Source: Pseudomonas sp. SORT22 (GTDB taxonomy: Bacteria; Pseudomonadota; Gammaproteobacteria; Pseudomonadales; Pseudomonadaceae). From it: a DNA stretch of 64,000 bases. Shown piece after piece: positions 17,511 to 27,300 of this stretch. The notes under the pieces were generated by a model, which was given only the letters and a program-made list of their open reading frames with translations, was not told the DNA's origin and made no database searches. Within the stretch, counting starts at the first letter, position 1. Every line of letters starts with the position of its first letter. Location of the stretch: positions 3,038,501-3,102,500 of the forward strand of contig NZ_CP071007.1 of assembly GCF_018417635.1 (NCBI RefSeq). Direction: 5' to 3'. A program made the position numbers and the translations under genes.

Positions 17511-18050
17511 ATGAGTATCAAACTGGACGCGGTGTTCGTGCCGCTGAACATCGCCGTGCTGACTGTCAGCGACACCCGCAGCTTCGACACCGACACCTCC
17601 GGCGAGCTGCTGGCCAGCCGCGCGGTGGAGATGGGCCACCGCCTGGTCGAGCGGGTGCTGCTCAAGGATGACCTGTACAAGATTCGCGCCCAGGTCGCCG
17701 GCTGGATTGCCGAGGACGACGTGCAGGTGGTGCTGATCACCGGCGGCACCGGCTTTACCGGGCGCGACAGCACCCCGGAAGCTGTGGCCTGCCTGTTCGA
17801 CAAGCACATCGATGGCTTTGGCGAGTTGTTCCGCGCCTTGTCGATCCTCGATATCGGCACTTCCACCGTGCAGACCCGTGCCCTGGCCGGCCTTGCCAAT
17901 GGCACCCTGGTTTGCTGCCTGCCGGGCTCTACCGGCGCCTGCCGCACTGCCTGGGAAGGTATCCTCGCCGAGCAACTGGATGCTCGCCATCGCCCGTGCA
18001 ACTTCGTTGCCCACCTCAAGCCTGGCACACTGTGCAAGACGCGTAACTGA
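17511..18050 (+). CDS. moaB: Molybdenum cofactor biosynthesis protein MoaB
   Basis: The 179-aa product belongs to the MoaB/MogA fold that adenylylates molybdopterin before molybdenum insertion. Signatures are AVLTVSDTRSFDTDTSGELL near the N-terminus, LITGGTGFTGRDSTPEA in the middle, and CLPGSTGACRTAWEGIL near the C-terminus. AAGGGG (17499-17504) precedes ATG 17511. It is separated from moaA by 14 kb but shares a promoter motif with the moaA-linked oxidoreductase, so the cofactor genes may be co-regulated. The next gene, a GNAT enzyme, is 38 bp downstream. Confidence 0.93.
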   Translation: MSIKLDAVFVPLNIAVLTVSDTRSFDTDTSGELLASRAVEMGHRLVERVLLKDDLYKIRAQVAGWIAEDDVQVVLITGGTGFTGRDSTPEAVACLFDKHIDGFGELFRALSILDIGTSTVQTRALAGLANGTLVCCLPGSTGACRTAWEGILAEQLDARHRPCNFVAHLKPGTLCKTRN

Positions 18051-18088
18051 TACGCCAGGCAGTCCACATAAAAGCAGGGAGCGGGTAG

Positions 18089-18562
18089 ATGAGCGCGATT
18101 GTACTTCGCCAGGCCAGGGCCGCCGATGCGCAGGCCATTTTCAACGTGCACAAGGACTCGGTCGAGTCTCAGTGTGGCGAGCATTACAGCGTCGAGCAGA
18201 TTCACATGTGGCTCGATGGCCGCTCACCGGCGACTTATCTGCCGGCCATCGAGCAGGGCAACCTGTGGGTCGCGCAAGCCGGGAGCATTCTCGGCTTCGT
18301 CGAGATCGACGGCTTTGAACTCAGCAAGCTGTTTGTCTGCGGTGCGGGTGCCGGGCAGGGCATCGGTGGGCGGCTGCTGAACCTGGCGATCGAGCGCATC
18401 CGCGCGACGAAGGCCAGCAGCGTTTACCTGGAAGCCACGCGCAACGCTCAGGGCTTTTATCAAGCCAACGGCTTTGTGCCGATCGGCAACGGCACCTTCA
18501 GTCGCGGCAACAGCCGCGTGGTGATCGAGATCGTCAAGATGCAGCGCCCGCTTCAGGACTGA
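18089..18562 (+). CDS. GNAT-family N-acetyltransferase
   Basis: The product is 157 aa. The motif A region is KLFVCGAGAGQGIGGRLLNLAIE, where the usual Arg/Gln-x-x-Gly-x-Gly appears as GAGQGIGG; motif B is the NAQGFYQANGFVPIG segment. It lies 38 bp after moaB on the same strand and overlaps the end of the convergent recombinase gene by 10 bp. No substrate is evident, and I see no reason beyond proximity to link it to molybdenum metabolism. Confidence 0.85.
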   Translation: MSAIVLRQARAADAQAIFNVHKDSVESQCGEHYSVEQIHMWLDGRSPATYLPAIEQGNLWVAQAGSILGFVEIDGFELSKLFVCGAGAGQGIGGRLLNLAIERIRATKASSVYLEATRNAQGFYQANGFVPIGNGTFSRGNSRVVIEIVKMQRPLQD

Positions 18563-19509
18563 TCCGTCAATTGCCCCGGGGCGCTGCCGTCGAGCAGCGC
18601 CAGCTCGCCAAACGACACCGACGCATCGATATAGCGCAGCGCCGACTTGGCGTCTTTCCAGCCGACATGGCTCATCAACGCCTTGAGCTCCCAGCCATTG
18701 CTGGTGGCCCAGGTGGCAAAGCCGCGGCGCAGCGAGTGCCCGGTATATAACGCTGCCGGTACGCCTGCGCGTTCGAGGATGCGCCGCAACAAGCCGATCA
18801 GGCTGTTGCTGTTGAGCGGCTGTTCGCCGAGGTTGCCCCAGCGGTCGAGTTTGCGAAACACCGGGCCGCGGGCAATGCCTGCCACTTCAAGCCATTGCAG
18901 GTAAGCCTGGACCGGGCACAACACTTTGAGTGCCGGCGCCCGATGGCGCACGCCCAGCGCCTGGCGGTCGCCCTTGCTGCGCGGCAGGTAGATCGACAGG
19001 CCGATACCCGCCTGGGCCTGGATATGCTCGACCTGCAGGCGCGCCAGTTCATCGCCGCGAAATCCGCGCCAGAACCCGATCAACAGCAAGGCCTTGTCGC
19101 GGCTGGCGCGCAACAGTGCCGGCAAATCGTGCCCGGCGCGGGCCTGGGCGGCTTCTTGCTCAAGTACGCCAACGGCAGTTTGCAGGTGCTGGATCAACAG
19201 CGGTGCCGCCTGTTTCGGTTCGGCCGGGTGCAGGGTGCGGATGCCCTTGAGCAACTGGCGCACCATCGGTGCCTTGGTCGGGTCGGGAAAGCCCTGGCTG
19301 ACATGCCATTGCCCTAGCGCTGCCAGGCGCTGCTTGAGGGTGCTGATCGAGTGGCTGTGCGCATGCTCGGCCAGGTAGCGGGCGATGCTGTCGGCGGTGG
19401 CCGGCAGAAAGCCTCCCCAGCTCACTTCGAAGTGCTCGACCGCAGCCTGGTAACTGCGCCGGGTGTTATCGCGCACTGCGGCCTGCAGGTAGCGCTCGAT
19501 CGTGTTCAT
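18553..19509 (-). CDS. Tyrosine recombinase / site-specific integrase
   Basis: The 318-aa product has an N-terminal SAM-like core-binding domain (residues 1-100). The catalytic domain has all expected residues: Arg151 in RGFRGDELARL, Lys179, His258-x2-Arg261 in TGHSLRRGF, His281 and nucleophile Tyr293 in SALRYID. It should be active. ATG 19509 is used; an upstream start would add 16 residues of poor character. It diverges from a KfrA-like gene across 178 bp. No attachment site, tRNA gene or phage gene lies nearby, so this looks like a resident chromosomal recombinase. Confidence 0.88.
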   Translation of the reverse strand: MNTIERYLQAAVRDNTRRSYQAAVEHFEVSWGGFLPATADSIARYLAEHAHSHSISTLKQRLAALGQWHVSQGFPDPTKAPMVRQLLKGIRTLHPAEPKQAAPLLIQHLQTAVGVLEQEAAQARAGHDLPALLRASRDKALLLIGFWRGFRGDELARLQVEHIQAQAGIGLSIYLPRSKGDRQALGVRHRAPALKVLCPVQAYLQWLEVAGIARGPVFRKLDRWGNLGEQPLNSNSLIGLLRRILERAGVPAALYTGHSLRRGFATWATSNGWELKALMSHVGWKDAKSALRYIDASVSFGELALLDGSAPGQLTDQS

Positions 19510-19640
19510 TGCCTCGTTCCCGCCAGGCGTACCGCTCTGGGCACATTTACCTGCCATTCTAGCGCCTCACATGCGATAAGCCGTGATTATTTTATCTCAG
19601 GACTTGATTGTTTGAGCGTGAGGAAGATCAATAGGATAGT

Positions 19641-19652
19641 ATGTAAATACAT
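19641..19652. promoter_or_regulatory. Inverted repeat upstream of the KfrA-like gene, candidate autoregulatory operator
   Basis: ATGTA-AA-TACAT is a perfect 5+2+5 inverted repeat 36 bp before the KfrA-like start. GGTACGTATCACAGTACG follows immediately and contains the palindromes GTAC (twice) and TACGTA. KfrA of plasmids represses its own promoter by binding inverted repeats, so this is the natural candidate site. It overlaps the region where a -10 box (TAGTAT or TATGTA) would fall. Confidence 0.4.
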
Positions 19653-19687
19653 GGTACGTATCACAGTACGAAATAGTAGGAGCTGAC

Positions 19688-20659
19688 ATGGCCCGTGGCG
19701 GTATCAACAAGGCATTAGTGCACAAGGCGCGGCAGGCGCTGCTGGCCCGGGGCGAGCATCCGAGTATCGATGCCGTACGTATCGAACTGGGTAATACCGG
19801 CTCGAAAACCACCATTCACCGTTACCTCAAAGAGCTGGAAAGCCTGCAACCGGCGGCACCCGCCAGCACGGCAAACCTCAGCGATGCGCTGGCGGCAGTG
19901 GTCGAGCAACTGGCCGCGCAGCTGCAGGAGGAGGCTGAGGCGCGTATCGACCTTGCCCGTAGTGCCTTTGAACAAGAGCGCCAGACCCTGCTGGCGCAAG
20001 TGCAGATCAGCCAGCAGGCGCTGGCCGCCTTGCAACAGCAACATGAAATCCAGGCGGCGGCGCTGGCCAGCGAGTCAGAGGCCCTGGCCACCGCCCGCAC
20101 CAGCTTGCAAAGCGAGCAGACCCGCAACGCCACCCTCAACCAGGCGGTGGGCGAACTGAACCTGCGCCTGGCCGATAAGGACGAGCAGGTCCGCTCGCTG
20201 GAAGACAAGCACCAGCACGCCCGCGATGCCCTTGAGCATTACCGCAACGCCAGCCGCGAACAGCGCGACCAGGATCAACGCCGGCACGAGGCGCAGGTAC
20301 AGTTGCTGCAGGTGGAAGTGCGCCAGTTGCAGCAGAGCCTGATCGTCAAGCAAGACGAACTGACCCGCCTTAACCGCGACAACGAAGGCCTGCTGGTGCA
20401 GGTTCGCACCCTCAAGGAAGCCCAGCGCGGCCTCAAGACCCAGGGCGATCGCCAGCAGGCGAAAATTCACGGCCTGGAGGTCAAGCTTGCGCAGCTCAGC
20501 GGTTCACGCGATGAGCTGGAGAAGCAGAACCAGGACCTGGCCTTGAGCCTGGCCGAACGGGTGTCGGAATTGCGCCGCCAGCTGCAGCTGATCGGCAAGC
20601 AGGAAGCACAGTTGCGCCAGGCCGAGCGTGCCCGCGAACAGCCTCAGGACAACGGCTGA
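19688..20659 (+). CDS. KfrA-like DNA-binding protein with long coiled coil
   Basis: The 323-aa product starts with a KfrA_N domain: MARGGINKALVHKARQALLA, then SIDAVRIELGNTGSKTTIHRYLKEL, a helix-turn-helix. From about residue 70 to 315 it is Gln/Glu/Leu-rich heptad sequence, an extended alpha-helical coiled coil. Plasmid KfrA has this layout and helps with partition and transcription. AGGAG at 19678-19682 precedes ATG 19688. On a chromosome beside a tyrosine recombinase its role is unclear; it may condense or bridge DNA. Its last 16 bp overlap the convergent GNAT gene. Confidence 0.85.
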   Translation: MARGGINKALVHKARQALLARGEHPSIDAVRIELGNTGSKTTIHRYLKELESLQPAAPASTANLSDALAAVVEQLAAQLQEEAEARIDLARSAFEQERQTLLAQVQISQQALAALQQQHEIQAAALASESEALATARTSLQSEQTRNATLNQAVGELNLRLADKDEQVRSLEDKHQHARDALEHYRNASREQRDQDQRRHEAQVQLLQVEVRQLQQSLIVKQDELTRLNRDNEGLLVQVRTLKEAQRGLKTQGDRQQAKIHGLEVKLAQLSGSRDELEKQNQDLALSLAERVSELRRQLQLIGKQEAQLRQAERAREQPQDNG

Positions 20660-21165
20660 AGTTTCATGCGCATGGCGCAGCGGCCGATCAGTCCCTGCAG
20701 TTGTTCGCGGTTCAACTGTTGGCGCAAAGCCTGGCTCAGTTGCTGTTCAGCGAGTGTCTCGAAGCCCAGGCGGGCATAGAAGGGCGCGTTCCAGGGAACG
20801 CAGGCAAAGGTGGTCAGGCTCAGGGCTTCGAAGCCGTGTTCGCGGGCCCAGTCAGCGGCGGCGCCGATCAACCGGCGGCCATGGCCCTGACCTTGCGCAG
20901 ATTGCGCAACCGAGAGTTCATGAATGAACAGGTCGCGGCCTGCGGGTTGCGCGCAGAGGAACCCCTGCGGCACGTCGTCGGCGTCGGCCAGCACCCACTC
21001 ATGGCCCTGGTCGATGAACTGGCGGTGCTCGTCGCTGCTCATCACCGGCCCCGTGGCAATCCACTCAAGACCTGGCTGATCGGCAAAAACCCGGGCGGCA
21101 GAACGTTCGACGGCGGGTAGCAGTTGCGCGTCTTCGACGCGGGCAAGGCGCAGGGTAACTGACAT
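20644..21165 (-). CDS. GNAT-family N-acetyltransferase
   Basis: The 173-aa product starts MSVTLRLARVEDAQLLPAVE. The acetyl-CoA site is ELSVAQSAQGQGHGRRLIGAA, a textbook Q-x-x-G-x-G loop, and WNAPFYARLGF is motif B. ATG 21165 is preferred; the frame extends 31 codons further upstream without a ribosome-binding site. The gene ends within the last codons of the convergent KfrA-like gene, a 16-bp antisense overlap. It diverges from the large adhesin. Substrate is unknown. Confidence 0.85.
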   Translation of the reverse strand: MSVTLRLARVEDAQLLPAVERSAARVFADQPGLEWIATGPVMSSDEHRQFIDQGHEWVLADADDVPQGFLCAQPAGRDLFIHELSVAQSAQGQGHGRRLIGAAADWAREHGFEALSLTTFACVPWNAPFYARLGFETLAEQQLSQALRQQLNREQLQGLIGRCAMRMKLQPLS

Positions 21166-21381
21166 GGCGAAGGCTATTGAAGGTGGCTTTGCAGTGTCGT
21201 CAATCGCCGTTTTTTTCGCAACTGCAAGGGCGCTGCAAGCCTTTTGGACTAACGCCAAAAACGTTTAAGTGCGCTTAGGTATTAAGCCTAAAGCCAGAAT
21301 CGTTTTTTTTCCCAGAACTGCTATTTCTTCAGGCAGCAGTGTGACCCCTTCGGTCATCTATGGGCAAAAGGACTGTCTAGC
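21166..21381. promoter_or_regulatory. Adhesin promoter/leader region
   Basis: This 216-bp gap between divergent genes is AT-rich near its centre. It holds the palindrome AAACGTTT (21259-21266) and the inverted repeat TTAGG-N7-CCTAA (21275-21291). A T8 tract lies at 21303-21310. AGGA at 21369-21372 serves the adhesin start. LapF-type genes are known to respond to RpoS and FleQ, but I could not fix a matching promoter or FleQ box by eye. Confidence 0.35.
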
Positions 21382-24300
21382 ATGTCGATCCAGGCGCAGG
21401 TTTCCCCCCTCAATCAAAATGTCTCGTCCGCCGCTGTCACTGAAATCCCTACCAACGGCATCCTGAAACTTACCGAAAGCAGCGAAATCACCCTCGACAT
21501 CGATCCCGAGGCGGTTGCCAGCTATTCGAAAAGCGATGCCGACCTGGTGGTGCAGCTCAAGAACGGCGAGAGCGTCCGTATTGCCAATTTCTATGCCGAA
21601 GGCCAGCCACCCAGTGAGCTGTTCCTGGTCCATGAAGGCAAGCTGGTGGCGGTTAGCCTGCCGCCGGTTGCCGCAGAGGGCATCCTGGCGGCCACCTATG
21701 TCGCCCAGGAAAGCGCTGCAGGCTTTGACTCGCTGACCGCTGCCGGGGGCGCCGGTGCCGGTGCGACCGCAGGCGGCCTGGGGGTAGGGGGGATGCTGCT
21801 GGCGGGCGCGGCGGTGATTGGTGCGGGCGTTGCGGTGTCGAACAGTGGCGGTGGCGGCGGCGGTGGTGGCGGCGGCAGCAGTGAAACCCCACCGGTGGAT
21901 ACCACCGCGCCGGGTGCAGCGACGGGGTTGCAGGTGGCCACCGACGGCAGTTCGGTGAGCGGCAAGGCCGAGCCGGGCGCTACCGTCGGCATCGACACTA
22001 ACGGCGACGGCAAGCCTGATGCAACCGTGGTGGTCGGCGCCGATGGCAGCTTCCAGGTACCGTTGAACCCGCCACTGACCAACGGTGAAACGGTGACCGT
22101 GGTGGTCACCGACCCGTCCGGCAACAGCAGCCCGCCGACCCAGATCACCGCACCGGACACCACCGCACCGGCGCCGGCAAGCGATCTGCAAGTCTCCCCC
22201 GATGGTACCCTGGTCAGTGGCAAGGGTGAGCCGGGAGCCACGGCGGGCATCGACACCGATGGCGACGGCCATCCCGACATCACGGTGATCATCGGCCCTG
22301 ACGGCAGCTTCCAGGTGCCGCTTAACCCACCGCTGAGCAATGGCCAGACGGTGACCGTGGTGATCACCGACCCGGCCGGCAACAGCAGCCCGCCAGCCCA
22401 GGCCAGCGCACCGGACACCACCGCCCCGGCGGCGCCCACGGATGTCGAAGTGGCGCCCGACGGCAGCAGCGTCAGCGGCAATGGCGAGCCCGGTGCCAGC
22501 GTTGGTGTCGACACCAATGGCGATGGCCAGCCGGATGTCACGGCGGTGATCGGCAGCGATGGCAGCTTCCAGGTGCCGCTTGATCCACCGCTGACCGATG
22601 GCCAGACCGTCACCGTGGTGGTCACTGACCCTGCCGGCAACAGCAGCCCGGGCGTCAGCGTCCAGGCCCCCGATTACCCGGATGCACCCCAGGTCAATGC
22701 CAGCAATGGCAGCGAGCTGTCGGGTACTGCCGAGCCCGGCGTAACCCTGGTGATCACCGACGGTAATGGCAACCCGATCGGCCAGACGGTCGCCGACGGC
22801 AATGGCAACTGGAGCTTTACGCCAGGCACGGCGCTGGCCGATGGCACCGTGGTCACTGTGGTGGCCCAGGATGCCAGCGGCCACAGCAGCCCGCCGGCGT
22901 CGATCACCGTCGACGGCGTGGCGCCGGCAGCGCCGCAGATCAACCCGAGCAACGGTAGCGAGATCAGCGGTAGCGCCGAAGCCGGGGCGACCATCACCCT
23001 GACCGACGGCAGCGGCAACCCGATCGGCCAGGCCACTGCCGATGCCAACGGCAACTGGAGTTTTACCCCGGCCACGCCGTTGCCCGATGGCACCGTGGTC
23101 AATGCCGTGGCCCAGGATGCCGCCGGCAACATCAGTGGCCCGGCCAGCGTCACCGTCGACGGCGTAGCGCCTGGCGCACCGACGGTCAACCCGAGCAATG
23201 GCAGCGAGCTTAGCGGCAGCTCCGAGCCAGGCAGCACGGTGATCATCCGCGACGGTAACGGCAATCCCATCGGCCAGACCAGCGCCGATGGCAGTGGCAA
23301 CTGGAGCTACACCCCCAGCACGCCAATTGCCGATGGCACCGTGGTCAGTGTGGTCAGCCAGGATGCGGCGGGCAACACCAGCGTGCCGGCAACGGTCAGC
23401 GTCGACGCTGTAGCGCCCGCGGCGCCAGTGGTCAACCCGAGCAATGGCGGTGTCATCAGCGGTACTGCCGAACCCGGTTCGACCGTCATCCTGACCGACG
23501 GCAGTGGTAACCCGATTGGTCAAACCAGCGCCGATGGCAGCGGCAACTGGAGTTTCACCCCGGGTAGCCCGTTACCCGACGGCACCGTGGTCAACGTCAC
23601 CGCCACCGACGCCAGCGGCAACACCAGCGCCCCCGGCGGTACTGTCGTCGATGCCCAGGCACCGGCCGCACCGCAGGTCAATCCGAGCAATGGCGCGGTC
23701 ATCAGCGGTACTGCCGAAGCCGGTGCCAAGGTCATTCTCAGCGACGGCAGTGGTAACCCCATTGGTGAAACCACTGCTGACGGCAGCGGCAACTGGAGCT
23801 TTACTCCGGGCGCCGCGTTGCCCGATGGCAGCGTGATCAATGCCGTGGCCCAGGACGCCGCCGGCAACAGCAGCGGCCCGGCCAGCGTCACTGTCGATGC
23901 AGTCGCGCCACTGGCGCCGACCATCAATCCGAGCAATGGCAGCAGCCTCAGTGGCACCGCCGAAGCCAACAGCAAGGTGATCATCAGCGATGGCAACGGC
24001 AACCCGATTGCCGAGGTGACCGCCGATGGCAGCGGTAACTGGAGTTACACCCCGGGCACGCCAATCGCCGATGGCACGGTAATCAATGTGCTCGCCCAGG
24101 ACGCGGCAGGTAACAGTAGCCCGCCGGCGAGCGTAAGCGTCGACAGCTCGGCACCTGCGGCTCCGGTACTCAACCCGAGCAATGGTAGCGTCATCAGCGG
24201 CACCGCCGAAGCCGGCGCCACGGTGCTGCTCAAGGATGGCAGCGGCAACCCGATCGGCCAGGTCACGGCCGACGGCAGCGGCAACTGGAGCTTCACCCCG

Positions 24301-27300
24301 GGCAGCCCGTTGCCCAACGGTACGGTAGTGGTGGCCACGGCCACCGACCCGACCGGCAACACCGGTGCTCCAGCGGCGACCACGGTAGACAGCGTCGCTC
24401 CGGGCGCGCCGCTACTCAACCCGAGCAATGGCAGCGTCATCAGTGGTACCGCCGAAGCCGGCGCCACCGTCACCCTGACCGATGGCAGCGGCAACCCGAT
24501 TGGCCAGGTGACCGCCGACGGCAGCGGCAACTGGAGCTTTACCCCGGGCAGCCCGCTGCCCAACGGCACCGTGGTCAATGCGGTGGCCACCGACCCGGCC
24601 GGTAACACCGGCGCACCGGCTTCTGCCGTAGTGGATGCCGTCGCGCCGCCGGCCCCGACGGTCAACCTGAGCAACGGCAACAGCCTGAGCGGCACCGCCG
24701 AAGCCAACAGCAAAGTCATTCTCACCGACGGCAGCGGCAACCCGATCGCCGAAGTCTTTGCCGACGGCAGCGGCAACTGGACCTACACCCCGGGTTCGGC
24801 GCTGGCCGATGGCACCGTGGTCAACGTTGTCGCCCAGGATGCTGCCGGCAACCTCAGCGCACCGGCCAGCGTCACCGTCGACAGCTCGGCGCCTGCGGCC
24901 CCGGTCATCAACCCGAGCAATGGCGCCACCATCAGCGGCACCGCCGAAGCCGGTGCCACGGTTGTCCTCAAGGATGGCAGCGGCAACCCGATTGGCCAGG
25001 TGACCGCCGATGGCAGCGGCAACTGGAGCTTCACCCCGGGCAGCCCGCTGGCCAACGGTACCGTGGTGATTGCCACCGCCACCGATCCGACTGGCAACAC
25101 GGGCCTGCAGGCCGCCACCACCGTGGACAGCGTTGCCCCGGGCGCACCGGTCATCAATCCGAGCAATGGCAGCACCATCAGCGGCACTGCCGAAGCGGGG
25201 GCCAGGATCATCATCACCGATGGTGGTGGCAATCCAATCGGCCAGACCACCGCCGACGGTAGCGGCAACTGGACGTTCACGCCTGCTGCGCCATTGGTCA
25301 ACGGCGTGGTGATCAATGCCGTGGCCCAGGACCCGGCCGGCAATACCAGCGGCCCGGGCACCACCACGGTGGATGCCGTGCCGCCGCCAGCGCCGGTGGT
25401 CAACCCAAGCAACGGTAATACCCTCAACGGCACCGCCGAGGCCAACAGCACCGTTACCCTGACCGACGCCAGCGCCAACCCGATCGGCCAGACCACCGCC
25501 GATGGCAGCGGCAACTGGACGTTCACCCCCGGTGCGCAACTGCCCAACGGCACCGTGGTCAATGTCACCGCCACCGACGCGGCCGGCAACACCGGCGCGC
25601 CCGCTAGCACTATCGTGGATACCTCGTTGCCGTCGATCCCGCAGATCGACCCCAGCAACGGTTCGGTCATCAGTGGCAGCGCCGATGCCGGCAACACCCT
25701 CATCATCACCGACGGCAACGGCAACCCGATCGGCCAGGTGACGGCCGACGGCAGCGGCAACTGGAGCTTCACCCCCGGTGTGCCGCTGCCGGACGGCACC
25801 GTGATCAATGTCGTGGCGCGCAACCCCAGCGGGGTCGACAGTGCGGCGGCGGTTGCCACGATTGATGGCGTTGCGCCCGCGGCGCCGGTGGTCGAGCCGA
25901 GCAACGGCGCCGAGATCAGCGGTACTGCCGAAGCCGGCGCGACCATCCTGCTCACCGATGGCGGCGGCAACCCGATTGGCCAGACCAGCGCCGATGGCAG
26001 TGGCAACTGGAGCTTCACCCCGGCCAGCCCGTTGCCCAACGGCACGGTGATCAACGCCGTGGCCCAGGATGCTGCCGGCAACAGCAGTGGCCCGGGCAGC
26101 ACCACGGTGGATGCCGTGGCGCCTGCCGCGCCGGTGATCAACCCGAGCAATGGCGCGGTCATCAGCGGTACCGCCGAGATGGGTGCCCAGGTCATCCTTA
26201 CCGATGGCAGCGGCAACCCGATTGGCCAGGTATCGGCCGACGGCAGCGGCAACTGGACGTTCACCCCAGGCAGCCCCTTGCCCAATGGCACGGTAATCAA
26301 TGCCGTGGCCCAGGACGCGGCCGGCAACACCAGCAGCCCGGTCAGCACTACCATTGACGCGGTGGCCCCGGCTGCGCCGGTGATCGACCCGAGTAACGGC
26401 GCGGTCATCGTCGGCACTGCTGAAGCCGGTGCCAAGGTTATCCTCACCGACGGCAGCGGCAACCCGATTGGTCAGGTGACGGCCGATGGCAGCGGCAACT
26501 GGAGCTACACCCCGGGCTCGCCACTTGCCAACGGCACGGTGGTCAATGCCGTAGCCCAGGACGCTGCCGGCAACACCAGCCTGCAAGGCAGCACCACGGT
26601 CGACGCCGTGGCCCCCGGCGCACCGGTCGTCAACCCGAGTAATGGTACAGCGATCAGCGGGACCGCCGAGGCGGGTGCCAAGGTCATCCTTACCGACGGC
26701 AGCGGCAACCCGATTGGTCAAACCACTGCCGATGGCAGTGGCAACTGGAGCTTCACCCCGGCCAGCCCGTTGCCCAATGGCACCGTGGTCAATGCCGTGG
26801 CCCAGGATGCTGCCGGCAACAGCAGTGGCCCGGGCAGTACCACGGTGGATGCCGTGGCGCCTGCGGTGCCGGTGGTCAACGTCAGTAACGGCGTGGTCAT
26901 CAGCGGCAGCGCCGAAATCGGCGCCAAGGTCGTTCTGACCGATGGCAGTGGCAACCCGATTGGTGAAACCACCGCCGATGGCAGCGGTAACTGGAGCTTC
27001 GTGCCAGGCACGCCGCTGCCCGATGGCACCGTGGTCAACGCCGTGGCCGAGGACGCCGCAGGCAACAGCAGCGGCCCGGCCAGCACCACGGTGGATGCCG
27101 TGGCACCGGCAACACCGGTGATCAATGCCAGCAACGGGGCAGTTGTTGTCGGTACTGCCGAAGCCAATGCCACGGTGATCCTCACCGATGGCAGCGGCAA
27201 CCCGATCGGTCAGACCAGCGCCGATGGCAGCGGCAACTGGAGCTACACACCACTGCCGCCGTTGGCCAATGGCACGGTGGTCAACGCCGTCGCCCAGGAC

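Noticed and set aside
18553..20659. Prophage or genomic island boundary at the recombinase
   Set aside because: No tRNA, attachment-site repeats, phage genes or change in codon use occur nearby; flanking genes look like normal chromosome.
21358..23523. A 721-codon minus-strand frame over the adhesin N-terminal half
   Set aside because: Same cause: GC-rich repeat with few antisense stops. It also covers the prefix and has no ribosome-binding site or recognisable domain.
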